The position numbers and the translations under genes were made by a program. Shown one piece after another: positions 46,177 to 56,795 of a stretch of DNA of 64,000 nt. This DNA comes from Alkalitalea saponilacus (GTDB lineage Bacteria; Bacteroidota; Bacteroidia; Bacteroidales; Marinilabiliaceae), in assembly GCF_900168165.1 (NCBI RefSeq), contig NZ_FUYV01000010.1, positions 90,328-154,327 of the forward strand. Reading direction: 5' to 3'. The notes beneath the pieces were generated by a model. It was not told the origin of the DNA, searched no databases, and saw nothing but the letters and a program-made list of their open reading frames with translations. Numbering within the stretch: position 1 is the stretch's first letter; every line of letters begins with the position of its first letter.

Positions 46177-49100
46177 ATGAGACCATTCAATTCAAAATGT
46201 ATTTTTTCATTCATCCTGGCAGGTATCCTTTGTATAATAATTACCAAGGCTGAGACGCCTGATATCCAAAAAGCCAGAAATGAAGCCGCAGCTTTTTTTG
46301 CGTCAGAGTTAAAATCATCGCACGAGGTTGTTTTATACCCGAGGTATCAATCTCCATTGGGGGTTTCAACGCCGGTTTTTGCATTTCAGAAAGAAGATGA
46401 GGGATATGTTGTCATTGCTAAGTTTGGCGATAATTATGTGGTCGCGGGTTACTCAGAAGACGGTCTGCTGGATGCTGAAAACACGCCTGAGGCTTTTTGG
46501 CTCTTGCTGCAATCTTATGAACAGATGGATAGTATTGCTCCTCCAGCGTTAAAAACATTGAAGAGCAGTGGTGTCGTTGTGTCTCCGTTGCTCGCCTCAC
46601 GAGGGGTTAATTTGGGGCAAACCTATCACACCAATGCAGGGGGCTGTCCTTCGGGATGTGCAGCTACTGCAATGGCACAAATTATGGCATATCATCGCCA
46701 CCCTGATCAACCAACTGGTGCCCATTGTTATGTTCACCCAAACCAGGGGGAGCATTGTGTGGATTTTTCCGAAATTCAATTTGACTGGAACAATATGAAC
46801 AACACAAATCTTCAGTATTACATAGGAGTAAGCATGGAGATGAATTTTTGTGGCAGTCCTTATGGGAGTTTCCCCGAGCGTTCAGATTTTTTTAATGTGA
46901 TGGAAGACTATTTCGGTTACTTTTTGCATACACAAGGCATGGGATCGGATTACTGGAAGTATGAACTGGACAACGGACGCCCGTTTTATGCAAGCATGCA
47001 AGGCGAAAGATCTGGTCATGCAGTCGTGATTGATGGTTACGACAGCGATGATTATTTCCATATACATTTTGGATGGGCCGGCCTCAGTAATGGCTTCTTT
47101 TTACTGAATAATGAAAATCTGATTGCTGCTGGCAGCGACAGGTATCGCTCACGTTTCAGCAGAACAGTATTTATCTCTCCAAATCACTATGTTACCAACG
47201 AACAGGACTCGTTGGCTCTGGTGGCGATTCACAACAGCCTGAACGGCCAAACCGGATGGGATTTGTCAAAACCTGTGGTGAAATGGCATGGAGTGAATGT
47301 AATGAACGAACGTGTGATGCGTGTGCAAATAGGAAGTTTCGGCAGCAACATCTCCGGCACCATCCCTCCACAAATTGGTCAGTTAACTGAACTCAGAAGT
47401 TTGATTCTTAATGCCGATATTAATGATATTCCAGAAGAGATAGGTCTTTTGTCCGAATTGACATATCTGCGCCTAAACGGAAACATTAACGGGACATTGC
47501 CTGCTTCAATTACCAATCTGAATAAACTTCAGGGTTTATCAATTCAAAGAGGCCAGGGGAACTTAACCTGGCAAATTCCTTCAGATATTGACCGGATGAG
47601 CAGTCTGACAGAACTCTATTTGCCGGATATCGCTGTGGGAACTCTCCCCGAATCGTTTGGACAACTTAGTCAGTTAAGAACTGCCTACTTATACCAAGGT
47701 GCCCTTACCGGACAAATACCATCATCCATAGGAAACCTCGGAAATCTGGAAAATATTCAGTTGGCCCGTAACCAACTTACCGGAACAATACCAACATCCA
47801 TTGGAAACCTAACAAATCTCGTCTATCTGGATCTCTCTGAGAATGAGCTTTCCGGATCATTGCCCGAGGGGTTGGGACAGTTGCAGCGCTTGTACAGACT
47901 TAATCTTCAGAACAATGATTTTTCCGGAACTTTGCCTGAGCAGTTGAATTGGTATGATCTTGTGGATTTGCAATTACACAACAACCAACTGGAAGGTGAA
48001 ATTCCTTCCTCCATTGGAAATTCAAAGAATTTGCAGGGTTTACGGCTTCACAACAACAATTTTTCCGAATTTCCCGATGAAATTGGAGAACTTATAGCGC
48101 TTACGCATATTGACGTGAGCGAAAACCAATTAACATCTCTGCCTGAGTCTTTAATGAATATTCCCGGGCTGCTCAGGTTCAAGGCTGCCAACAATCACAT
48201 AGCAGAACTTCCTGATAATTTCGGTGCATGGGAGAACTTAATTGAACTCAATTTGTCAAATAACAGAATAGAGACATTTCCGGTAGAAATATGTTTTTTA
48301 ACCAACCTTGAAACAGTTGATTTAAGCCATAACAAGATAAAACGACTGCCATCGGCCATAACCATGCTTACGCCGAAAAATCACCTGTTGTTGGCCCACA
48401 ATGAAATTTCGGGCAGTATTTCCCGTTCGCTCCTCAATGTTCCATTATTCGCCTTGACCTTATCTCGTAACAGACTCACTTTTGATGACTTGCCAGCTCC
48501 GGAAAAACTCAGACATGGCATTGGTGATCAGAAAAGCGCTTTGCTTTCTGTTAATGAAATTAAAGCTAAAATGGGTGATACCCTGTACATTGATATTCGT
48601 GATTTGGGAAACTTCTCGAATCCCGACAATGAATATTTCTGGTTGATCTATCCAGATAAAATATCTGCCAGATTCAAGAATGAACTAGACAATCAAGAGT
48701 CTGACCCTGTTCTTGTGCTCCCTGTGAATGAAGAAACTTTATCCAGACAATACTATTGCAAAATATTCAATTTTAATGTGCCTGAATATGACAGGGATCA
48801 CATGGGCAGCATCTCAACTCTGCCAGCTCTACGATTTCTTAATACCGATACCATCGGCATCACTCTCTATACGGAACAGGAACTGGTAGAGAAAGCCTAC
48901 CCCGACAGGTATGTCACCGAATCGAAAAAATTGCATAACCATTTGGTGTATGACAATAATGTTACTCTATTAGCTCCTGCCGGACTGCGTGGTGAAGTAA
49001 CCTGGCAAGGCTCGCTGGATGGTCAGAAATGGCACACCATTTCTGAAGAGATGGAACAGGAAAACATTAAAGTCAATGTTGTTGACTTTAATGAACAGGA

Positions 49101-51633
49101 GCTGGTCATATCAGCACAATCTCCGGCCTGGTTCCGAAGTGCCATTACTGAGGAGTCGTGCGATCCCATCTATACCGATTCTGTAAGAGTAAAGCCCTTG
49201 GGGAACTTGTTGTTCGATGAGATGGTTAATGTGGCTGAAGAGTCCTTAACCATATCCGTGGACAGTATTGAAGTTACATTACCGGTTGGCTTAACCGACA
49301 AAGATTTTCGCCTTACCATTACCAAGCTGGACAACCCTCCACCAACTCCCGATATGCACCGTTTAAGTTCGGTATATGATGTAACTGTGAGTTTTGGAAC
49401 CGTTTTCGACATCCCATTGGAAATTAAACTGAAAAACATTGACATCACCGATGTTGATGCCATGAATTTACCCGACTTCCGACCCGTTTACTATGACGAT
49501 CAGGCACAGGAATGGGTTGAATATCTTGAAGGAGGAATCAGCTTGGAAGACGATGCCGTTGTGTTTTACACGCCCCATCTTACCAAACTCGGATGGTGGG
49601 AAGTGAGGCACGGCTCCTATACGCACCGATTCACAAAAAACAGAGCTGAAGTTATATATAAATGGGATACAGGAACAGGTGAGATAAATAGTTTCATGGG
49701 TTATGAGATGACTGCCCGACAATCCCCATCAAAACCATGGCATCAGTCCAATACCGACCCTGACACTGGAGGGACTCCCCTGATGATTCAGGATGTGGCG
49801 GAATACCTGAACCAGGTGATTGACAGCTTTGCAGTAAGAGGTCTGAACTTGTGGCGATCAAGATTTATTGTATATGTTTCCAATACGGGAAGCGGTTCAT
49901 TCGGACACATCTCAGCCGGAGGGTATGCACGGGGCTATTTTACACTTAATTCTCAACTTCTGATTGAGACCGACGATTTGAAACGAACCATTGCCCATGA
50001 ATATATGCACTACATGCAGCAGTTTTATATGGCTGTGATGACCGCCAATACCTTCTGGGCCGAGGCCAATGCACCATTGGCCGGACGTTTGGTGTGGGGT
50101 GTTTCGGATTTAGAAAACGCAGAACCCGAAGTAAATCTGCAACAATCCTATAAACCGGTTGGAGGCGATAAAAGCATTTTCGATCTTTTGGGACAGTCTT
50201 GGGATGCAGCAACTTTTCTGCCGGTGTTGGAGAAATTTACAGCCAATCAGGCTGATGCTAACCTTTCCAGTACATTTCTGCACTATATGCACCAATATCG
50301 TGAAGGAACAAAATTGAACCCGGTTAAAATGCTTACCGATTTACATACTTTTGGCAGCCTCTCATCTATCATCTGGCGCAATTATCTCAATGATCAGATT
50401 GTTGCTCAACTGGGATCGACCGTGGGACAGGAATATGACGACTATGTGCGATATATGCTTGAAGGCAGCAACCCAAAACTAACCATCCTCAACAAGGGAA
50501 AAGGAAATCCTCTGAGTCATATTATCAATAATACCAAAGATGAGGAGATGGGAACTTTTGCCCAAAATATGATTTATCACTTTAATAAAGATGAAAATGA
50601 TCCACAGGTAGATGATATTTCATTTGCAGTGCCTTATCTGGCCTCCAAAATGATTGTAATGAGCAACAGTACACCTGACCGCGCTGTAGTGGTAAACTAT
50701 ACCCGGAAACACGATCTTAACCCCGATGGGAAGGTGTATTATGGAAAATATGATTTCGAAAGTGAGAAAATGGTGTTTGAAGAGATCTCAGATTCAACAA
50801 AATTCTCAATGCTATTAGAACCCAACTCTCAGTTCTCGGCCAAACGGTATCAAAACATGGGCTTCTTGCTGTTTGTTAACCAAAGATGCCCTTCTGTTAT
50901 TGGTATCAGCAATAATTTTAATACCTCTTTTGAGTTGGAAGCAATGCCCGTAATCAATATTTATAACATTGCCGATGCTCGCATTACAGATAGGTCGATA
51001 CACCAATACAGTGACGGGCGTAGTCGTAGCTTTATTATTGATGGAAACATTAATATACCGAATGCCCCCGGCAGAAATCATACAACGACTAACTATAATT
51101 CACGAAAAAGGATGCTGAATGATTCTGCCTATGTGGTTTATTCTGGATTTACTGAAAGATTGGTAGTTGACAACGGCCAGAACTCGCCAACCTCTATTAC
51201 TACCTGGAACAAGGAGCAGGTAATCACTTATAATTTTGTAAAGGGAACATTGGAAATTCAACAGTCTATTCTAACAACCTATCGTTGGGGTGGATATTCT
51301 CTGCCTCAACCCAACAGCGATGTTTACATGCCGGCATATACACACACAATAAGAAATGAAACCAAACGCCTAAAACTTAAAAATGTGACATCTTTTGAAG
51401 AAGGTCAATATCCGGGATATTATGGCGATGTTTTAGAGTTTAAGACCAGTAATACCAATGAAACCATGCAAGCGGTGGAAGAAATCTATCATACATTTAC
51501 CGAAACCAGATATGATTCTGAGGGTGATGTGGTTTCCTCCGACAGTGCCACATACACAGGGACTGATTTTTCATCACCTGATATTACTGTTGAAGTAAAA
51601 GTACACAATAAAAGAGTGTTTTTTGCCAATTAA
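46177..51633 (+). CDS. giant secreted protein: C10 cysteine protease, leucine-rich repeats and HExxH metalloprotease-like motif
   Basis: An 1818-residue secreted protein. After the signal peptide (1-25) comes a SpeB-type propeptide (about 28-130). The C10 (streptopain) domain (about 130-335) has the catalytic Cys C161 in GCAATAMAQIMAYH and the His H281 in SGHAVVIDGYD, followed by HFGWAGLSNGFFLL. Leucine-rich repeats occupy about 360-790, of plant-like form (GQIPSSIGNLGNLENIQLARN). About 790-1010 is beta-rich. A ZU5-like stretch lies at about 1040-1140. A zinc-protease signature H1274-EYM-H1278 with E1296 in FWAEA, 17 residues later, resembles gluzincin WxxEG arrangements. The last 350 residues are beta-rich with no recognised sorting tail. 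Two protease active sites in one chain is unusual. Confidence 0.88.
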   Translation: MRPFNSKCIFSFILAGILCIIITKAETPDIQKARNEAAAFFASELKSSHEVVLYPRYQSPLGVSTPVFAFQKEDEGYVVIAKFGDNYVVAGYSEDGLLDAENTPEAFWLLLQSYEQMDSIAPPALKTLKSSGVVVSPLLASRGVNLGQTYHTNAGGCPSGCAATAMAQIMAYHRHPDQPTGAHCYVHPNQGEHCVDFSEIQFDWNNMNNTNLQYYIGVSMEMNFCGSPYGSFPERSDFFNVMEDYFGYFLHTQGMGSDYWKYELDNGRPFYASMQGERSGHAVVIDGYDSDDYFHIHFGWAGLSNGFFLLNNENLIAAGSDRYRSRFSRTVFISPNHYVTNEQDSLALVAIHNSLNGQTGWDLSKPVVKWHGVNVMNERVMRVQIGSFGSNISGTIPPQIGQLTELRSLILNADINDIPEEIGLLSELTYLRLNGNINGTLPASITNLNKLQGLSIQRGQGNLTWQIPSDIDRMSSLTELYLPDIAVGTLPESFGQLSQLRTAYLYQGALTGQIPSSIGNLGNLENIQLARNQLTGTIPTSIGNLTNLVYLDLSENELSGSLPEGLGQLQRLYRLNLQNNDFSGTLPEQLNWYDLVDLQLHNNQLEGEIPSSIGNSKNLQGLRLHNNNFSEFPDEIGELIALTHIDVSENQLTSLPESLMNIPGLLRFKAANNHIAELPDNFGAWENLIELNLSNNRIETFPVEICFLTNLETVDLSHNKIKRLPSAITMLTPKNHLLLAHNEISGSISRSLLNVPLFALTLSRNRLTFDDLPAPEKLRHGIGDQKSALLSVNEIKAKMGDTLYIDIRDLGNFSNPDNEYFWLIYPDKISARFKNELDNQESDPVLVLPVNEETLSRQYYCKIFNFNVPEYDRDHMGSISTLPALRFLNTDTIGITLYTEQELVEKAYPDRYVTESKKLHNHLVYDNNVTLLAPAGLRGEVTWQGSLDGQKWHTISEEMEQENIKVNVVDFNEQELVISAQSPAWFRSAITEESCDPIYTDSVRVKPLGNLLFDEMVNVAEESLTISVDSIEVTLPVGLTDKDFRLTITKLDNPPPTPDMHRLSSVYDVTVSFGTVFDIPLEIKLKNIDITDVDAMNLPDFRPVYYDDQAQEWVEYLEGGISLEDDAVVFYTPHLTKLGWWEVRHGSYTHRFTKNRAEVIYKWDTGTGEINSFMGYEMTARQSPSKPWHQSNTDPDTGGTPLMIQDVAEYLNQVIDSFAVRGLNLWRSRFIVYVSNTGSGSFGHISAGGYARGYFTLNSQLLIETDDLKRTIAHEYMHYMQQFYMAVMTANTFWAEANAPLAGRLVWGVSDLENAEPEVNLQQSYKPVGGDKSIFDLLGQSWDAATFLPVLEKFTANQADANLSSTFLHYMHQYREGTKLNPVKMLTDLHTFGSLSSIIWRNYLNDQIVAQLGSTVGQEYDDYVRYMLEGSNPKLTILNKGKGNPLSHIINNTKDEEMGTFAQNMIYHFNKDENDPQVDDISFAVPYLASKMIVMSNSTPDRAVVVNYTRKHDLNPDGKVYYGKYDFESEKMVFEEISDSTKFSMLLEPNSQFSAKRYQNMGFLLFVNQRCPSVIGISNNFNTSFELEAMPVINIYNIADARITDRSIHQYSDGRSRSFIIDGNINIPNAPGRNHTTTNYNSRKRMLNDSAYVVYSGFTERLVVDNGQNSPTSITTWNKEQVITYNFVKGTLEIQQSILTTYRWGGYSLPQPNSDVYMPAYTHTIRNETKRLKLKNVTSFEEGQYPGYYGDVLEFKTSNTNETMQAVEEIYHTFTETRYDSEGDVVSSDSATYTGTDFSSPDITVEVKVHNKRVFFAN

Positions 51634-51735
51634 TGTATATGTTATAATAATTTGCTGATTTTTAGAAAAGCACTCTTGTTTCGAATCAGGAAAATTGTTT
51701 TGCCAGCATACTGAGTGGGTAAAACCAAGCCAAAA

Positions 51736-51773
51736 TAAAAGAGGCCTTTTATAAAGAGGCCTCTTTTATTTTT
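51736..51773. terminator. bidirectional terminator
   Basis: The stem TAAAAGAGGCC / GGCCTCTTTTA with an 11-nt loop is followed by a T-rich run. It ends the giant protease transcript. Confidence 0.85.
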
Positions 51774-52160
51774 ATTCTACCAGCACTTTAATAGTCATAT
51801 ACAGAGTGTTATTCTGACTTTTTAGAACAACACAGAAGGACTGGTTTGTAATTCAACCAGATTATCTTTGCAGCTATGCGTGTCTCTACCACAATTAATG
51901 CCTTTTAGTATTTTGTTGTTCAGTCCCTTTTGCAAATGGATAAACTTTAGTGGCAGAACAGATAGAGGTTAATTAATCCAATAACAATGCCTTGTGCTGG
52001 TTTTTTAAATACTCATACAATTAAGCAGTTCGCTATAGCTTTTATTTGCTTTATTTATAGATGCATGTGGATGTGTTCCCATAGTATGCAATGTATTTAA
52101 AACAAAGAGATTAATTTTATCTAATTCCGCTGTGCGGGATTTTGCTATGCTCTGCATCTA

Positions 52161-52193
52161 AGATCTAATCCCGATATTATGGGGATTAGATCT
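52161..52193. repeat. perfect 12-bp inverted repeat downstream of the TolC-like gene
   Basis: AGATCTAATCCC and its complement flank a 9-nt loop. No T-run follows on the minus strand, so it may be an mRNA-stabilising hairpin of the efflux operon. Confidence 0.5.
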
Positions 52194-52214
52194 ATTTATA
52201 GAATTACTCTTTTC

Positions 52215-53465
52215 TTAAAACTCTAATAGCCACTCACCCGATTCCCGGCTGAGTTCAATAATGGAATTCGTATATTGAGCCTGCGTATCGTAATAGTTTA
52301 TGTAGGTCTCATTTAAAGCACTCTGAGCCTCTAAAACCTCTAACAAACTGACTTCGCCCCTTTGGTAGCTGAACACAACTGCATCACGAACCCGCTCCGC
52401 ATCTGAGAGGATGCTTTCATCAAAAAGCAATCGCTTTTGAGAAAGGAGGCGATAGTTATCCCATGCTTTTTTTATGCCTGCCTCTACTTCCAAAATGGTG
52501 GAGCTAAGCATGGTTTGTGACTGTTCGTAAGCAACGGTTGCCATTCGGAATTCACCTCTGTTTAGTCCCGAGAACTGAAGCGGGATGATGAGCCCTCCAT
52601 ACGCTGCCGACATGCCCGGCATGGGTGAACGTCCGGTTTCGTTATGATACCCTGCGATGATTGATATGTTTGGCAAACGTTCGGATCTCGCAAGCCTCAT
52701 ACCAATTTCAGAGACCTGAACATTTCTTTGGGCTGCTATTACATCGGAGCGTCTGGAAATAGCTTGTTCTCTAAGCCATGGGAAATCTACTGCAATTTGT
52801 CTGGAGATCATCTCACCTGTCAGCACTAACGAATCGGCAGGGATGCCTCCCATCAGAAAATGAATGCCTGAAAGTATCTCCGATAGCTCCATGCGTGCAT
52901 CAAACAGTTCGGCATGAAAATTTCGTGCTTCCAGCCGGGTCTTTATGACGTCTACTTCGCCAATTTCACCGGCTTCATACAGCGCTTTATTTACTTCTAA
53001 CAGCTGGTTCAACTGTTGCAAAGTTAATTCCATGCGCTGCACTTTTTTTTGCTCTGTAAGTAATTCAATATAGGCTTCTGCTGCTTCGGTTCTTAAGTAG
53101 CGCAAAAAATCCTCCAGTTCCGCTTCTGCTGCATATTGTTCCATGCGTGCCAATCGAATGCGGTTTCGGCGTTTGCCGAATAGTTCAATGGGGATTTCCA
53201 TTTCAAATGCAATGGAGCGAGGCATTTCATCGAACTCATCGCTTCTGAACATAGGAAAGATCATCTCCAGTTCGGGATCCTCAAATACCCGGGCAGCTGT
53301 TACAGCTGCCGTGGCAGCTGTAACTTCAAACTGCTCAATAATCAGTTCGAGATTATTGGATAGAACATACTGCATGAATTCATCAAAATTCATCTCCCTT
53401 TTTCCCTGCGAATTTGCCAGAATGAAAGGAAACATCAGTATAAATATGATTGTTCTTATTCTCAT
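52215..53465 (-). CDS. TolC-family outer-membrane efflux protein (CzcC/CusC-like)
   Basis: A 416-residue protein with a signal peptide (cleavage near ANSQG). Two long repeated helical blocks with EAQSALNETYINYYDTQAQYTNS, and an N-terminal strand NFDEFMQYVLSNNLELI, are typical of outer-membrane efflux proteins. It forms the exit duct for the RND pump encoded just upstream. It is the last gene of the adaptor-pump-duct operon (75 bp after the pump). Confidence 0.9.
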   Translation of the reverse strand: MRIRTIIFILMFPFILANSQGKREMNFDEFMQYVLSNNLELIIEQFEVTAATAAVTAARVFEDPELEMIFPMFRSDEFDEMPRSIAFEMEIPIELFGKRRNRIRLARMEQYAAEAELEDFLRYLRTEAAEAYIELLTEQKKVQRMELTLQQLNQLLEVNKALYEAGEIGEVDVIKTRLEARNFHAELFDARMELSEILSGIHFLMGGIPADSLVLTGEMISRQIAVDFPWLREQAISRRSDVIAAQRNVQVSEIGMRLARSERLPNISIIAGYHNETGRSPMPGMSAAYGGLIIPLQFSGLNRGEFRMATVAYEQSQTMLSSTILEVEAGIKKAWDNYRLLSQKRLLFDESILSDAERVRDAVVFSYQRGEVSLLEVLEAQSALNETYINYYDTQAQYTNSIIELSRESGEWLLEF

Positions 53466-53539
53466 CTGTTTATTTTTTATATAATGGTTGGTTTTCTATT
53501 TTGTCTAACGGTCTAAAAATCTAAAATCTAATAATCTAG

Positions 53540-56500
53540 TTACCTTGTAAACCGTTTTTCAACCAGATAATATATTACCGGGAGGATGATCATGGTCAGG
53601 ATGGTTGCAGAGAGTAGTCCTCCCATTACCACTGTTGTGAGCGGGCGCTGAATATCACTTCCCACACCGAATGCGAAGGCTGCGGGCAGCACACCGAATA
53701 AGGTGGTGGTTGCAGTGATAAGCACCGGGCGTAAACGTTGAGTAGCACCCTCTATGATTGATTCTTTCAGTTCATTGGATTTTTTCTTAACTATCCGGTT
53801 AATGTTTGAGATCAGGATGACTCCATTCTGCACCGCCAGACCGGAAAGAGCGATGAAACCCACTGTACTTGCAACGTTTACAGTCATTCCCCTTGCTTGC
53901 AGGGCTACCAGTCCACCGAGGATGGCCAGAGGCAACGAGGCCAGGATGATTGATGGATGTCTAACGGTTCCGAATTCAGCGTACAGGAGCAGGAATATGA
54001 TTCCAAGTACCATGGCCAGTATTACGAGTGCACGGCCTTCGGCGCGTTCCTTATTCTCAAAGAGGCCACCCCACTCGGTGGTGTATAAATCCTTGTCGTA
54101 CTCTACTCTCTCCTCAATGGCAGTCTGAGCTTCCCTGAAGAAGTGTGAGAAATCACGTCCCCGTAAATTGAGTTTTACGGTTGCATGTCTGCGGTTCATC
54201 TCTCTTGATATTGTGCTTTCACCCGTTGTCATTACAATGTCTGCCACCTGAGAAAGTGCTATTGAAGCACCATCTGGCGAGGTAAGTAGCAGGTTTCCGA
54301 TTTTCTCAGGCGTATTTCGCATATGTTCAGGGTATCGCAGAATGACATCATACCGGCGCTGTCCGAGGAAAATCTCCGATACCGGTTGCCCTCCAATACC
54401 TACTTCTATCAATTCCGAAATTTGTGAAACGTTAATTCCAAATCTGGACGCAGCATCTCTGTCCACCATTATCTGCATTTGCGGAAGAGGTGGCTCCTGG
54501 TCGATGGCAAGGTCAACAGCACCCTCAACCGTTTCAAGAACAGCCATGATATCTTCGGCTATTCTTCGGGTTTCCACAAAATCATCACCAAACACTTTTA
54601 CGACCAATTCACTATGCGCTCCTGCCACCTTGTCGTTTACACCATCAATCATGGGCTGTGAGAAGCCCACAACCATACCCGGGATTTGCTGAAAGCGTTT
54701 GTCCATTTCATCAATGAGTTCGAGTTTGCTTCGCCTTGGATTCCATGTGTTATAAGGATGAAGTACCACCATTGACTCAATATGCGATGGAGTAAATGGA
54801 TCGGTGCCATCATCGTTCCGTCCCAGCTGAGTGACAATGTGTTTTACTTCAGGAAATTCCCGCGCAACTCTTCTTAGTTCAGCTGCCATTTCCGCTCCTT
54901 TCTCCATGGATATGCCTGAAGGCATTTTTACCTGTAGCCAGATTGAACCTTCGTCAATATAGGGTAAAAACTCTTTACCAATTTTGTTGAAGGTGAAAGC
55001 CGTAAGAAGAACGGCAATAATAGCAGGTATGATGGCGTAACGCGGATAGTTCAGCAGGAAAGCCATCTTCTTATTGTATCTGACTTTTAGCCATTCCAAT
55101 GGTTTATTTACAAATACTTTAGATGGTTTTTTGTAGGACCATAGCATTAAACCGGGGATCACAGCCAGAGAGAATAGGAGCGCTCCACCCAAAGCATAAG
55201 CAACCGTGTAGGCCATGGGAATAAAGAATTTTGCTTCAATCCTTTCGAATGCAAACAGAGGAAGATGAGCCGCTATGATGATAAGCACCGCGAAAAATAT
55301 GGGTTTACCTACCCTGATGGTGCTCTCTGCAACACGCTCTTCAGTAAATGTTTCACCCGGATTTTTTTCTCTACGCGCCTGCAATGCCTCTACTATTACA
55401 ATGGCTGCATCAACCAGAATCCCAAAGCTAAGTGCCCCTAAGGATAAGAGGTTTGCTGGAATATCGGTGAGATACATCAGTGCGAAGGCGATGAGCATGG
55501 CAAATGGAATTACGGAAGCCACTATCAGTGCGGATCTGATGCTACCCATAAACAGGAGCAGGATTAGCACCACCAACCCGATTCCCTGCAACAGGGTAAA
55601 AGAAACCGATCGGGTGGTTTGTTGTATCAGTTCAGTGCGGTCGTAGTAGGGATCTATCCATACCCCTTCGGGCAATATTTTGTTGTTGAGCTCCTTTACC
55701 ATCTTGTTGACATTGGCCAGAACTGGAGATGGATCCATGTGTCTGAGCAGCACAACAATTCCTTGCACCAGGTCGTCCTCATCGTCGCGTCCCAGCATGC
55801 CGTTACGCTCCATTGCTCCAAGTTTAAGTTCTCCTAAATCACGCAGGAATATTGGAGTTCCATCAATTGATGTAACCACCACATTGCCCAAATCTTCAAG
55901 CGAGCGTACCAGACCTATTCCCCGTATAACGTAGGCTAAATCGCCCCGATTAACACGGCCACCTCCTGCATTTGAATTATTGTCCTCAACAGCTTCAATC
56001 ACATCTTCCAGAGAAAGCCCGTATTTTTGTAGTTTCTCGGGGTCTATTTCGCACTGAAATTGGGTGGTTTCACCACCGTGCGTTACCACCTCGGCCACAC
56101 CGAATACCTCACGTAACTTAGGGATAATAACCCAATCCTGCAGCTCCCGCAATTCTCTTTGGGAGTATATGTCAGAGTGAATGGTATATCTGAAAATTTC
56201 GCCCGTTGGGCTTGTCAGTGGCTCCAGTTCAGGCTCGGCGCCATCGGGGAGTTCTGCTTCGATAAGCCTTTCGCGTATGAGCTGGCGGGCAAAGTAATCA
56301 TCAATTCCATCGGCAAATACCAGAGTTATCATGGACAGTCCAAATGTGCTCTTTGAACGCATAACTACCAGTCCGGGCATTCCGTTAAGAGCCCTTTCAA
56401 TTGGAATGGTTACTTGCTCTTCAATGGTTTCGGCCGCGTGACCAGGGTATTGTGTTACTACCATTGAAGTGACATCGGCAATATCGGGATAGGCATCAAT

Positions 56501-56608
56501 CTCCAGCCTTGTAAATGAGTAGTACCCGAAAATAGCGAGGAATACGAACAGGGCAGCCATAATTCCCTTGCGGGACAGGCAAAATCGAATGAATTTTTCT
56601 AGTAGCAT
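53540..56608 (-). CDS. heavy-metal RND efflux pump (CusA/CzcA family)
   Basis: A 1022-residue RND transporter started at MLLEKFIRFCLSRKG (56608); the longer frame to 56683 adds 25 unlikely residues. It has 12 transmembrane segments and two large periplasmic loops. The HME-RND family features are present: TVEI-type YPGHAAETIEEQVTIPIERAL near the N-terminus, and the TM4 signature region SFGILVDAAIVIVEA. In CzcA-type pumps this region reads DFGxxVDGAxxxVEN; here the first Asp is Ser, as in the CusA side of the family, so the substrate could be Cu/Ag or a divalent metal. No metal sensor gene is adjacent. Confidence 0.93.
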   Translation of the reverse strand: MLLEKFIRFCLSRKGIMAALFVFLAIFGYYSFTRLEIDAYPDIADVTSMVVTQYPGHAAETIEEQVTIPIERALNGMPGLVVMRSKSTFGLSMITLVFADGIDDYFARQLIRERLIEAELPDGAEPELEPLTSPTGEIFRYTIHSDIYSQRELRELQDWVIIPKLREVFGVAEVVTHGGETTQFQCEIDPEKLQKYGLSLEDVIEAVEDNNSNAGGGRVNRGDLAYVIRGIGLVRSLEDLGNVVVTSIDGTPIFLRDLGELKLGAMERNGMLGRDDEDDLVQGIVVLLRHMDPSPVLANVNKMVKELNNKILPEGVWIDPYYDRTELIQQTTRSVSFTLLQGIGLVVLILLLFMGSIRSALIVASVIPFAMLIAFALMYLTDIPANLLSLGALSFGILVDAAIVIVEALQARREKNPGETFTEERVAESTIRVGKPIFFAVLIIIAAHLPLFAFERIEAKFFIPMAYTVAYALGGALLFSLAVIPGLMLWSYKKPSKVFVNKPLEWLKVRYNKKMAFLLNYPRYAIIPAIIAVLLTAFTFNKIGKEFLPYIDEGSIWLQVKMPSGISMEKGAEMAAELRRVAREFPEVKHIVTQLGRNDDGTDPFTPSHIESMVVLHPYNTWNPRRSKLELIDEMDKRFQQIPGMVVGFSQPMIDGVNDKVAGAHSELVVKVFGDDFVETRRIAEDIMAVLETVEGAVDLAIDQEPPLPQMQIMVDRDAASRFGINVSQISELIEVGIGGQPVSEIFLGQRRYDVILRYPEHMRNTPEKIGNLLLTSPDGASIALSQVADIVMTTGESTISREMNRRHATVKLNLRGRDFSHFFREAQTAIEERVEYDKDLYTTEWGGLFENKERAEGRALVILAMVLGIIFLLLYAEFGTVRHPSIILASLPLAILGGLVALQARGMTVNVASTVGFIALSGLAVQNGVILISNINRIVKKKSNELKESIIEGATQRLRPVLITATTTLFGVLPAAFAFGVGSDIQRPLTTVVMGGLLSATILTMIILPVIYYLVEKRFTR

Positions 56609-56795
56609 AATTTTCTGTTTTTTGAACACGGGTATTGTTTGTTTGCAGAATTCCAGACTCTTGCTGGTTGTTGGGGTATTCATAAACTGAATCCCCAGTG
56701 GTTGTTCATCGCAAAATTTACCCGATGTTTGATTGCAATCTTGACATTATCTGTATTGCTAATCTACTCTTTCTTAGTCATCTCTGTTTTTTGAT

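Larger units (their letters stand above)
51634..52214. other. intergenic region with terminator and a short decayed stretch
   Basis: Between the giant protease and the efflux operon. It holds the terminator at 51736-51773 and the palindrome at 52161-52193. On the minus strand a short open stretch around 51775-51860 (SQNNTLYMTIKVLVE to a stop) ends just before the hairpin, and could be a worn-down gene end. No intact gene is seen. Confidence 0.5.
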
